Assembly (NCBI GenBank): GCA_018679315.1
Contig: JAHHLF010000115.1
Location: 1 to 6,183 of the forward strand
From: Bacteroidia bacterium
GTDB lineage: Bacteria; Bacteroidota; Bacteroidia; Flavobacteriales; Flavobacteriaceae
Reading direction: 5' to 3'
Length of the DNA: 6,183 nucleotides
The position numbers and the translations under genes were made by a program. Of this stretch, positions 1-6,183 are shown piece after piece. Position 1 is the first letter of the stretch. Each line of letters opens with the position of its first letter. Below the pieces are notes generated by a model. It was not told the origin of the DNA and searched no databases. It was given only the letters and a program-made list of their open reading frames with translations.

Positions 1-1
1 G

Positions 2-1381
2 TGGGATAGTTTGTGGTTAGTTGAAGTTGCTTCCAGACAGGAAATGTTTCAGGAAATGCAGAACGTGATTCTCAATTCCTCAGCCGATGAAGGAAGCTTT
101 GAACAATTGGATACGGAGGTTTTAAAGTCAAGACTTGCCGCTCTTGATTCCAAAACCCCGTTCAATATTTCATATAACCCCTCCCTTGAACGCGTCATAA
201 ACTCCTTTTTGAAGAATAGAAAACAGCTCATAGAACGTATGCTCACTGCGAGTCAGTTCTATTTTCCACTGTTCGAACAAGAACTAGACGCACATGATCT
301 TCCGCTGGAAATTAAATACCTCGCTATTGTAGAATCTGCACTTAACCCCAGGGCGCGTTCCAGGGTAGGCGCCAAAGGCCTTTGGCAATTTATGTATGGT
401 ACAGGCAAAATGTATGACCTTGATGTTTCCAGCTATGTGGATGAACGCAATGATCCCGTAGCTTCGACAAAGGCAGCATGTCTTTATTTGAAAAAGCTAT
501 ATGAGATCTTCGATGACTGGGATTTAGCGTTGGCTGCCTATAACTCGGGCCCCGGGAATGTAAATAAAGCCATACGACGCTCAGGGGGCTATGAAAACTA
601 TTGGAATATTCGTCGCAATTTACCCCGGGAAACCGCGGGATATCTACCCGCATTTCTTGCAACAATGTACCTTTTTGAATATGCTGATGAACATGGAATT
701 GTAAAAAAAGATGCCGGGCGATTCTACCAGGAAACAGATACGGTTCTGGTAAAAGATATGATCACATTTGATCAGATTAGCACTTTTGTGCCGGTAAGCA
801 TGGACGATCTCAAATTACTGAATCCTTCCTATAAATTAAATATCATACCAAGAGTAGAGGGCAAACAATACTACCTCCGGTTACCGGTCGCAGCCCTGGG
901 CACATTTGTCGCCAATGAAAATTCTATTTATGAACTCGCTAAGAAAGAGTTTGCCAAAAAGGAATCTCCATTGCCACAACTGGTCAAGGCACAAGATAAG
1001 ATCAGATACCGTGTACGAAGTGGTGATTATCTTGGAAAGATCGCCGAACGTTACCGCGTGCGGGTGAGTGATATTAAAAGATGGAATGGGTTGAGAAGTA
1101 ATTTGCTAAGAGTAGGCCAGAGACTCACAATATACCCTAGAAACCCTGTCGCTTATTCCACACCTAAAAAGTCAAAACCTTCAGCGAAAAGCGCACAGGT
1201 AACCAGCGGAACCAAGGTTCATACGGTACGAAAAGGGGACTCGTTGTGGACAATTGCTCAAAAATATCCGGGTGTCACAATTGAAAAACTAAAAAAATGG
1301 AACGGTATTAGTGGTAATCGATTAATGCCAGGTACTAAACTAAAACTATGCGATTGCTCCACTTCAGCTTCAGGCTTATGA
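2..1381 (+). CDS. mltD: MltD-like membrane-bound lytic murein transglycosylase with C-terminal LysM domains, 5' end cut off by the window
   Basis: Predicted periplasmic lytic transglycosylase (GH23, SLT fold) that cleaves the MurNAc-GlcNAc bond of peptidoglycan. Residue numbers count from the TTG at position 11. The SLT domain spans about 95-225: the presumed catalytic Glu108 sits in IVESALNP (codon 332-334), followed by GLWQFM and the AAYNSGPGNV motif. A degenerate LysM-like segment (about 243-300) occupies the place seen in other MltD proteins. Two clear LysM domains follow at about 332-376 (YRVRSGDYLGKIAERY) and 403-447 (HTVRKGDSLWTIAQKY), which bind glycan chains. There is no signal peptide, and the frame is open to the window edge; the codons before the TTG (W-D-S) fit the family pattern, so I infer that the true start and signal peptide lie upstream and the TTG is not the start. 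The protein ends in an unusual CDC-containing tail. The stop overlaps the next gene by 4 bp. The family call is firm; the physiological substrate is inferred. Confidence 0.93.
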   Translation, partial: WDSLWLVEVASRQEMFQEMQNVILNSSADEGSFEQLDTEVLKSRLAALDSKTPFNISYNPSLERVINSFLKNRKQLIERMLTASQFYFPLFEQELDAHDLPLEIKYLAIVESALNPRARSRVGAKGLWQFMYGTGKMYDLDVSSYVDERNDPVASTKAACLYLKKLYEIFDDWDLALAAYNSGPGNVNKAIRRSGGYENYWNIRRNLPRETAGYLPAFLATMYLFEYADEHGIVKKDAGRFYQETDTVLVKDMITFDQISTFVPVSMDDLKLLNPSYKLNIIPRVEGKQYYLRLPVAALGTFVANENSIYELAKKEFAKKESPLPQLVKAQDKIRYRVRSGDYLGKIAERYRVRVSDIKRWNGLRSNLLRVGQRLTIYPRNPVAYSTPKKSKPSAKSAQVTSGTKVHTVRKGDSLWTIAQKYPGVTIEKLKKWNGISGNRLMPGTKLKLCDCSTSASGL

Positions 1382-2355
1382 GACGTATAACAATCCTCTC
1401 CATTTGTTTTTTATTGTTTTCTTGTTTGGATGGGAAGAAAGTAAACTATAAACCCGCATCCATAGGGGCCATCAACACCTTGGCGGTGATCATGGATACG
1501 CGTCTTTGGGAAGGCTCAGTAGGGGATAAAATACGCGAAAAATTTGCTGCCCCCAGTTTGGGACTAACCTGGGATGAACCTATTTTTTCGATAGATCATA
1601 TGCCCAAAAGCGTATTTACAGGCCCAACCAGGCATCGAAGATCTGTATTATTTGTAAGCCTGGACAGCCTGGACATTGCGCAGATCCAGACAGACACGTA
1701 TGCTACTCCTCAGCGTATAGGCGTGATAAAAGGGCAATCCGAAGAGCAGTTAATTGCCAATATAGAAGCTGGGGCAGACCGCTTAATAGCCTCATATAAG
1801 AAACTTGAACTGGAGGAAACACAGAAGCGTTTTTTACGCTCTTTGAATAAGGAAAAAGCACTCGAAGAGGAATTTGGTATTCGCTTACGGGTGCCATCAA
1901 TCTACACCGTTGGGAAACAAGAATCTAATTTTATCTGGATAGACAGACAGATCCCCAGAGGAACTATGAATATTCTGGCCTATACGATACCCGGGGGAAG
2001 CCTTACCAATGACTCCACCCTGGTTAGTGATATCATTAAAATGAGAGATTCCATTGGAATGAAATACATTCCCGGGCCCGACATTCCCAATAAAACTACA
2101 TATATGATGACTGAAAAGGCTTTTGCACCTTATGTCTTTATTACGAAGGTAAAGGATAAGAAAGCAATTGAAGTCAGAGGTATTTGGGAGGTAAAGAATT
2201 ATCCCATGGCAGGTCCTTTTCAAACGTATATTATTGATGATCCAGAGAGGGATCGAAAGCTGGTAATAGAAGGATTCACTTTTGCCCCGGCCACCAATAA
2301 ACGAGACTATATGTTTGAACTGGAAGCCATTCTTAAAACGATAGAATTCCTATAA
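1378..2355 (+). CDS. DUF4837 family lipoprotein
   Basis: Predicted 325-residue lipoprotein that I recognise as DUF4837, a family of unknown function common in Flavobacteriia. The N-terminus MRRITILSICFLLFSC has two arginines, a hydrophobic stretch and a lipobox-like LFSC, so Cys16 should be lipidated. The body carries strings I recall from the family: VGDKIREKFAAP (about 46-57), RFLRSLNKEKALEEEFGI, FIWIDRQIPRGTMNI, NDSTLVSDIIKMRDSIG, TEKAFAPYVF, and a C-terminal VIEGFTFAPATNKRDYMFE. An ATG 30 bases upstream (1348) is in frame, but it would place ten extra residues before the signal peptide and lie deep inside mltD. The ATG at 1378 gives a compact signal peptide and an ATGA overlap with the mltD stop, typical of translational coupling. 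Adjacency to mltD suggests a role in envelope or peptidoglycan maintenance; that is inference only. Confidence 0.9.
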   Translation: MRRITILSICFLLFSCLDGKKVNYKPASIGAINTLAVIMDTRLWEGSVGDKIREKFAAPSLGLTWDEPIFSIDHMPKSVFTGPTRHRRSVLFVSLDSLDIAQIQTDTYATPQRIGVIKGQSEEQLIANIEAGADRLIASYKKLELEETQKRFLRSLNKEKALEEEFGIRLRVPSIYTVGKQESNFIWIDRQIPRGTMNILAYTIPGGSLTNDSTLVSDIIKMRDSIGMKYIPGPDIPNKTTYMMTEKAFAPYVFITKVKDKKAIEVRGIWEVKNYPMAGPFQTYIIDDPERDRKLVIEGFTFAPATNKRDYMFELEAILKTIEFL

Positions 2356-2363
2356 GAATAAAA

Positions 2364-2387
2364 AACCCCTTTCATTTGAGAGGGGTT
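2364..2387. terminator. Bidirectional intrinsic terminator between convergent genes
   Basis: Hairpin with arms AACCCCTTTC and GAGAGGGGTT (10 pairs including one T-G wobble) and loop ATTT. It lies between the DUF4837 stop (2355) and the stop of the convergent small gene (2417). Read on the minus strand, the stem is followed by TTTTTTATTC, a good U-tract; on the plus strand the tail is weaker (ATTAATTTC). It probably ends both transcripts, more efficiently on the minus strand. Confidence 0.85.
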
Positions 2388-2416
2388 ATTAATTTCTATG
2401 TTGAAGGATTTATGTT

Positions 2417-2587
2417 TTAATCAAAAACAAATCCAGTTGCTATTCTATATGTAAAAGCATACATAACTACCAATAACATAGCAAAACAGAACCAGAAAAA
2501 GAATTTAAAATACTTGGTCAATAACATATGACCCATGTTTCTAAATGCTTCAAGATAGATTTCTTTTAAGTGTAATAATTTCTGCAT
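2417..2587 (-). CDS. Small single-pass membrane protein, paralog A (56 aa, possibly DUF6747)
   Basis: Predicted 56-residue protein, starting MQKLLHLKEIYLEAFRNMGH and ending RIATGFVFD. An N-terminal charged, probably amphipathic helix is followed by a hydrophobic aromatic-rich membrane span (about 26-47, FFFWFCFAMLLVVMYAF) and a short C-terminal tail ending in Asp. The frame extends to an ATG at 2620, adding 11 residues, but the ATG at 2587 gives exactly the same length as paralog B (2809-2979), to which it aligns without gaps (31 of 56 identical by hand count). The conserved length, the conserved ends, and a terminator directly downstream argue that this is a real gene. It resembles a family of short flavobacterial proteins that I believe is catalogued as DUF6747; this is from memory and unverified. 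Function unknown. The 175 bases upstream hold no promoter I can name with confidence. Confidence 0.85.
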   Translation of the reverse strand: MQKLLHLKEIYLEAFRNMGHMLLTKYFKFFFWFCFAMLLVVMYAFTYRIATGFVFD

Positions 2588-2762
2588 GGTAAGTTTATTT
2601 AAAGATTTATGACACTCCAAAATTGAGGCGGATTCATAAGAAATACTAATATCTTGGATGAATTGGAATAAATAATAGTTATAAGAATATGAGCGTTCTG
2701 ATCATCTGATAAACATGTATTTTGTCTAGTTGAAATTCGCATCAGAAGGTTTTAAAACGAGA

Positions 2763-2786
2763 AAAGCGCCCGATAAAAGGCGCTTT
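2763..2786 (-). terminator. Intrinsic terminator after small membrane protein gene B
   Basis: A perfect 8-bp stem (AAAGCGCC / GGCGCTTT) with an 8-base loop starts 23 bases past the stop of the gene at 2809-2979. Reading on the minus strand, the stem runs into TTTTCTCGTTTT, a fair U-tract. It separates small gene B from small gene A, so A probably has its own promoter in 2588-2762. Confidence 0.85.
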
Positions 2787-2808
2787 CCTGTCTTTAGGTT
2801 GTTTGGTT

Positions 2809-2979
2809 TTAATCGAATGCGAATCCGGTTGCTACTCTAAATAAGAATGCATACAACACAATGATGAAACTTAAAAAGCAGAACCAGGTAAATATTCTAA
2901 AGTAATTTTTTACTATAGAATGCCCCAGGTGTCTGAAGGCTTCTTGGTAAATTTCTTTGATAAGTAATAAATAGTTCAT
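2809..2979 (-). CDS. Small single-pass membrane protein, paralog B (56 aa, possibly DUF6747)
   Basis: A 56-codon reading frame that starts with ATG at 2979 and stops with TAA at 2809-2811; it is short enough to be missed by length-limited gene finding. The protein begins MNYLLLIKEIYQEAFRHLGH, has a membrane span at about 26-47 (containing TWFCFLSFIIVLYAF) and ends RVATGFAFD. It aligns end to end without gaps with paralog A (2417-2587); shared blocks include KEIY-x-EAFR, GH, YF, WFCF, YAF and the terminal ATGF-x-FD. Differences are mostly conservative (L/I/V, Y/F, K/R), which suggests selection on a protein. It lies 146 bases after the stop of the large OmpA-family gene on the same strand, with no visible terminator between, and has its own terminator downstream. 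It may be read partly from the OmpA transcript. Function unknown. Confidence 0.85.
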   Translation of the reverse strand: MNYLLLIKEIYQEAFRHLGHSIVKNYFRIFTWFCFLSFIIVLYAFLFRVATGFAFD

Positions 2980-3125
2980 AGTCTAGGTTCGTTTAATTAA
3001 TGCTTTGGGTATTTATATAACTCATTCCGAATAAGGATACGTATATGTGTTTTACGGGTTTGTTGTGAAATGTGCTTATGACGTTGTCAAATGACTAAAT
3101 CCTTACTAATCACCAAATTACCGCC

Positions 3126-5969
3126 TTACATATCAACAATTATAAATTCGGATCTACGGTTCAATTGGTGCTGCGCACGTGAGCAACGGACACTTCCATC
3201 ACATCCGTTGAGGAGTCTATCTTCACCATATCCTATAGCGGTTCTAATGCGTTTTGGATCAATTCCTTTAGATATCAGGTATTTTCGGGTAGATTTAGCC
3301 CTTCGGTCTGATAGTAATTCGTTATATGCCCTGTTACCCCTGGAATCTGTATGAGATTCAATGGCTATAACCATCGTTGGGTATTCGTTCATGACAGTAA
3401 CAAGTTTATTTAGTTCTTCGGCCGCATCAGTACGGATATTTGACTTGTCAAAATCAAAGAAGATCATCTCCAATTTGAGCTTCCGAATACCATCTTCAAC
3501 GCTGATTAAGTCTTCAAGTCGCCTCATGGCTAAATCAGTTTCGACAAGGATATTATCTTTTGTCGATACGTCTACTTGTTCATCAAAATAATCGCCTTTT
3601 GTCACCCGCACCGTATATTTTGTGTTACTCTCAAGATCTTCAAAAAGGAAGCTACCATCATCTCCTGTAACCATTTCCTTGATCTTCCGGCCATTTTCAT
3701 CTAACAGCTCTACAAGGGCCTCCGGGAGGATCTCTCCTGTGACCACTTCGGTGATTATTCCGGCAATCGCATTTTCATTTGGTTCTTCCGGAAGTATTTT
3801 CTTAAAAGAATAGATATCATCGCTTCCTTTCCCGCCTTTTCGGTTTGAAGCAAAGTATCCGTGTTGTGTTTCTTCATTTACGATGTATGAAAAATCGTCT
3901 TTATTGCTATTAATGGGTTTTCCAAGATTTCGTACTTCCAGGAACCCGTCGTCATCGTTAAATGCAACTTCGTATACATCCAGGCCACCAAGACCGACAT
4001 GTCCATCGGAAGAAAAATAGAGCTTCTTGTCATTGATAAACGGGAACATTTCTCTTCGTTCAGTATTTATTTCCGGCCCTAGATTTCGGGGATCAGAAAA
4101 TGAATTATCTCCCAGGATATCTACAACAAATATGTCTGATTGCCCTAAAGACCCGGGCCTGTCAGACACAAAATACATCTGCTTTCCATCCGGTGTCAAT
4201 ACGGGGTGTCCGGTAGACCAATCATCACTGTTAAATGGCACCTCAACTGCTTCAGTCCATTCTCCATCCACTTTTTGCGACGTGTATATTTTCAGGTGGT
4301 TAACACCAGCTTTATCACGCTTAAGCTTCTTACCGTAGTTGTTACGCGTAAAATACATGGTCTCATTATCGGGTGTAAAGGCAACAGAAGCCTCGTGGTA
4401 TTTTGTATTGATCTTTTTAGACAACTTCACAGCCTGTTTTACATCCTCTGACTCTTCATTGATCTTGGCCGCATAGAGGTCCAAAAAAGGTTCATTATTC
4501 CATTTATATCGTCTGGTTACGAAAAAGGCTGAATCTGCAGCTGAGGCAAAAACAAGCTCATTTTCATTGTAGTACATGGGCCCGAAATCGGAATACTTGG
4601 AATTGATCGCAAGATTTTTGACCTTAAACTGGTCGTCTGCACTAAGAATATTGTCCAGGATCACCTCTCTGGGTGTGGGATTGTTTTCATTGGCCAAAAT
4701 AGCTTCATCTTCTTTCTTCAATTTTCGATTATAAAGCCGCATGAGCCTCTTAGCACGGGCATATTTGCCCGTTCCTTTAAGTGAATGTGCGTATTTGAAG
4801 ATGTTTTCTGCAGACATCTCATTCTTGTGCTTATTGTACAGCTGATCATACCAGTAATACGCCCGTTCCATATTGGTGTTGAAATAGTGTGCATCTCCTG
4901 CTTTTTGGATGATCTCAAAAGTGTGATTGTTCTTGTTCCTGTTAAGCACTTGCTCATATAGTTCTGCCGCCTCTGCATACCACATCTTGTTGAAGTACAT
5001 ATCGGCTTTCTCTAAAAGCTTTGTTTTCGTCGGATCTTTTTCCTTAGTAAGAGCGGAGGTAAACGAAGAAAAACTTTTGGTTGTTACGGTTTGGTTGGAT
5101 TTTTGGGCCCTCGGTGTACTTGATTTCTTAGGAGCGGGTACTTCTAATACCCAAACTTTATTTTTTCTGTCTTTGCTAGTGTAGTTTTTTAGAAAAGAGA
5201 GCGCCCTGTTTCTTGATTCAAACTGATCCAGATAGACATATGAATTACCTGATTCAGGGTGTATCAGGGAATTCGCCGCATAACCTTTCTCTTTTAATTG
5301 AAACTTGAGTCGGTCTGCATTTTTCTTTTCGCCGAAAACACCGCCAATGACGTAATAACCGGAAGAATATGACGTAAGGTCGGAATCGCTTCTTGAAGCT
5401 ATACCGAGTGCCTTGATGCTCTTTTTGAATTGATCAGCGGATATCGTAGTTGCAGCTGAGGCAACGTTGTTTTTTACGGTCTTAGTTGTGTTAAAGGCCA
5501 TGGTTTTTCCATCGTAGACATGTAGGATCCAAACCTTTTCCTTGAATTTGCCACCTAATTGTGAAGTTGCCGAATTTACGACCTCTATACCGGATACATG
5601 ATAACCCAGGGTAACATAATTCAACTTCTTTTGTGGATGGAACAATACCTGGGAGTCCAGGTTCTTCGATTTCATCTTATCTGAAAGGCGTGATGCATTT
5701 TCCGCATTGCCAAAAACCCCGGATATAATGTAATAGCCATTATAGGCCTTGCTAAATCCACGCTGACTGCGTGTCGCAATTCCTTTCTTTTTCGCCAGAA
5801 GGACGAAAGCTTTATGAGAAGCTGAAGAAGGCGCGCTGTTTACTTCCAAATTGGCAATAGCCGTATGGGTTACAGATGCCTCAGCATAGCTTGCGTGCAA
5901 TGTTGTTAACAGGAAGATCATTCCTGCTATCACATTCGCCTGCTTTATTAAGCTTCGGGAGATATTCAT
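3126..5969 (-). CDS. OmpA family protein with tandem SPOR-like, TPR, PD40 beta-propeller and CarboxypepD_reg-like domains (PorE-like architecture)
   Basis: Predicted 947-residue periplasmic protein, probably anchored to peptidoglycan. The signal peptide (1 to about 29, cleavage near ASYA) has no lipobox Cys. Two SPOR-like modules follow: about 63-151 (YYIISGVFGNAENASRL) and 189-277 (YYVIGGVFGEKKNADRL), then a Ser/Thr/Lys linker. TPR-like helices cover about 313-420 (MWYAEAAELYEQV, GDAHYFNTNMERAYYWYDQL). A PD40/WD40-like propeller spans about 455-725, with repeats such as FTPDNETMYFTRN, LTPDGKQMYFVSDRPG and DKKLYFSSDGHVGLGGLDVY. A CarboxypepD_reg/CNA-B-like domain covers about 734-812 and the OmpA_C domain about 832-947. 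In the latter, Asp875 and Arg890 (HTDSRGN, NELLSDRRA) match residues that bind diaminopimelate; Cys923 and Cys929 may form a disulfide. TPR-propeller-CRD-OmpA is the architecture of PorE of the type IX secretion system, but PorE is a lipoprotein and, as I recall, lacks the SPOR pair. No PorP/SprF partner gene is in the window. The exact role is inferred. Confidence 0.93.
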   Translation of the reverse strand: MNISRSLIKQANVIAGMIFLLTTLHASYAEASVTHTAIANLEVNSAPSSASHKAFVLLAKKKGIATRSQRGFSKAYNGYYIISGVFGNAENASRLSDKMKSKNLDSQVLFHPQKKLNYVTLGYHVSGIEVVNSATSQLGGKFKEKVWILHVYDGKTMAFNTTKTVKNNVASAATTISADQFKKSIKALGIASRSDSDLTSYSSGYYVIGGVFGEKKNADRLKFQLKEKGYAANSLIHPESGNSYVYLDQFESRNRALSFLKNYTSKDRKNKVWVLEVPAPKKSSTPRAQKSNQTVTTKSFSSFTSALTKEKDPTKTKLLEKADMYFNKMWYAEAAELYEQVLNRNKNNHTFEIIQKAGDAHYFNTNMERAYYWYDQLYNKHKNEMSAENIFKYAHSLKGTGKYARAKRLMRLYNRKLKKEDEAILANENNPTPREVILDNILSADDQFKVKNLAINSKYSDFGPMYYNENELVFASAADSAFFVTRRYKWNNEPFLDLYAAKINEESEDVKQAVKLSKKINTKYHEASVAFTPDNETMYFTRNNYGKKLKRDKAGVNHLKIYTSQKVDGEWTEAVEVPFNSDDWSTGHPVLTPDGKQMYFVSDRPGSLGQSDIFVVDILGDNSFSDPRNLGPEINTERREMFPFINDKKLYFSSDGHVGLGGLDVYEVAFNDDDGFLEVRNLGKPINSNKDDFSYIVNEETQHGYFASNRKGGKGSDDIYSFKKILPEEPNENAIAGIITEVVTGEILPEALVELLDENGRKIKEMVTGDDGSFLFEDLESNTKYTVRVTKGDYFDEQVDVSTKDNILVETDLAMRRLEDLISVEDGIRKLKLEMIFFDFDKSNIRTDAAEELNKLVTVMNEYPTMVIAIESHTDSRGNRAYNELLSDRRAKSTRKYLISKGIDPKRIRTAIGYGEDRLLNGCDGSVRCSRAQHQLNRRSEFIIVDM
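5139..5783 (-). repeat. Tandem SPOR-like repeat within the OmpA-family gene
   Basis: Two copies of a roughly 89-residue unit, encoded at 5517-5783 and 5139-5405, are offset by exactly 126 residues at every landmark I checked. These are the GIA-[TS]-RS entry (63/189), the YY pair (79/205), the GVFG motif (84/210) and the K-V-W strand (145/271). The linker between them is Ser/Thr/Lys rich. The pattern indicates an internal duplication; the copies are now diverged at the protein level. Confidence 0.8.
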
Positions 5970-6026
5970 CGATAAGTATTTATTCTGGTTGATGCGCTGG
6001 CAATCAACTATTCATGCATTTAACGA

Positions 6027-6055
6027 CGAAGATATATCTTCCTTTTACCTGCAAA
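6027..6055 (-). promoter_or_regulatory. Candidate Bacteroidota-type promoter for the OmpA-family gene
   Basis: On the minus strand, TTTG (6055-6052) is followed after 17 bases by TATCTTCG (6034-6027), one base from the Bacteroidota -7 consensus TAnnTTTG. The start of transcription would fall near 6020, giving a leader of about 50 bases before the ATG at 5969. The -7 element lies inside a perfect 14-bp palindrome (6028-6041). The assignment rests on consensus matching only. Confidence 0.5.
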
Positions 6056-6183
6056 CAGTTTTTGTTGTGAAAGAGGTGTTTTATGTCGTGAACAGCGATT
6101 TCTTGTAGTTCATCGATTGAAGACCATAAACATTGAGCTGAAAAAGTGAGAAAAAACTGATTTTTTGAATGATATCTGCCCTA

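Noticed and set aside
2588..2620. Longer start (ATG at 2620) for small gene A, adding 11 residues
   Set aside because: The paralog has no such extension, and the ATG at 2587 gives an exact 56-residue match from end to end.
3070..3095. TTTGACA-like -35 box on the minus strand as a promoter for small gene B
   Set aside because: No TAnnTTTG or comparable -7/-10 element lies at a suitable distance.
5992..6108. Plus-strand 38-codon frame starting MRWQSTIHAFNDED
   Set aside because: It runs antisense through the predicted OmpA promoter and leader, has no recognisable motif and no promoter or terminator of its own; most likely chance.
6151..6166. AAAAAACTGATTTTTT as a terminator hairpin
   Set aside because: The stem is A-T only, with no GC-rich core, and there is no gene end shown to precede it.
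6004..6180. Minus-strand open frame of about 58 codons containing SIDELQEIAVHDIKHLF
   Set aside because: It is bounded by an in-frame TAG at the right edge and has no ATG until three codons before its stop, so there is no plausible start.
6081..6182. Minus-strand frame open to the right edge, ending QSMNYKKSLFTT, possibly the tail of an upstream gene
   Set aside because: Only 33 codons are visible, with no family resemblance; two other minus-strand frames in this stretch are open to a similar degree, so nothing favours it.
6169..6183. ATG ATA TCT GCC CTA at the right edge as the start of a divergent plus-strand gene
   Set aside because: Five codons cannot be judged, and no Bacteroidota-type promoter is evident in front of it.

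Overview
The window looks like chromosomal DNA from a member of the Flavobacteriia (Bacteroidota). The evidence is a MltD-type transglycosylase with the flavobacterial sequence pattern, a DUF4837 lipoprotein, a large OmpA/TPR/PD40 cell-envelope protein of the type IX secretion-associated kind, a Bacteroidota-type promoter (TTTG / TAnnTTTG-like), and the lack of clear Shine-Dalgarno sequences. Nothing points to a mobile element, phage, CRISPR array, or RNA gene.

Layout. The left part (2-2355, + strand) carries the 3' portion of mltD, cut by the window edge, followed by a DUF4837 lipoprotein gene that overlaps it by 4 bp (ATGA), so the two are probably translationally coupled. A hairpin at 2364-2387 closes this unit and also the convergent minus-strand unit. 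The middle (2417-2979, - strand) holds two small paralogous genes, each coding for exactly 56 residues with one membrane helix and the same C-terminal motif (ATGF-x-FD). The upstream copy has its own intrinsic terminator (2763-2786), which separates the two. The right part (3126-5969, - strand) is one gene for a 947-residue periplasmic protein: signal peptide, two SPOR-like modules, TPR-like helices, a PD40 beta-propeller, a carboxypeptidase-regulatory-like domain and a C-terminal OmpA peptidoglycan-binding domain. A candidate promoter for it lies at 6027-6055. The last 130 or so bases hold no gene I can support.

How they fit together. The theme is the cell envelope: MltD cleaves peptidoglycan, the OmpA protein binds it (through OmpA and possibly SPOR-like modules), DUF4837 is a probable envelope lipoprotein of unknown role, and the small proteins are probable membrane components. 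The most interesting points are the tandem small membrane proteins, which are conserved in pattern but of unknown function, and the duplicated SPOR-like modules on a PorE-like architecture. I see no sign of a defence, biosynthetic or transfer system.
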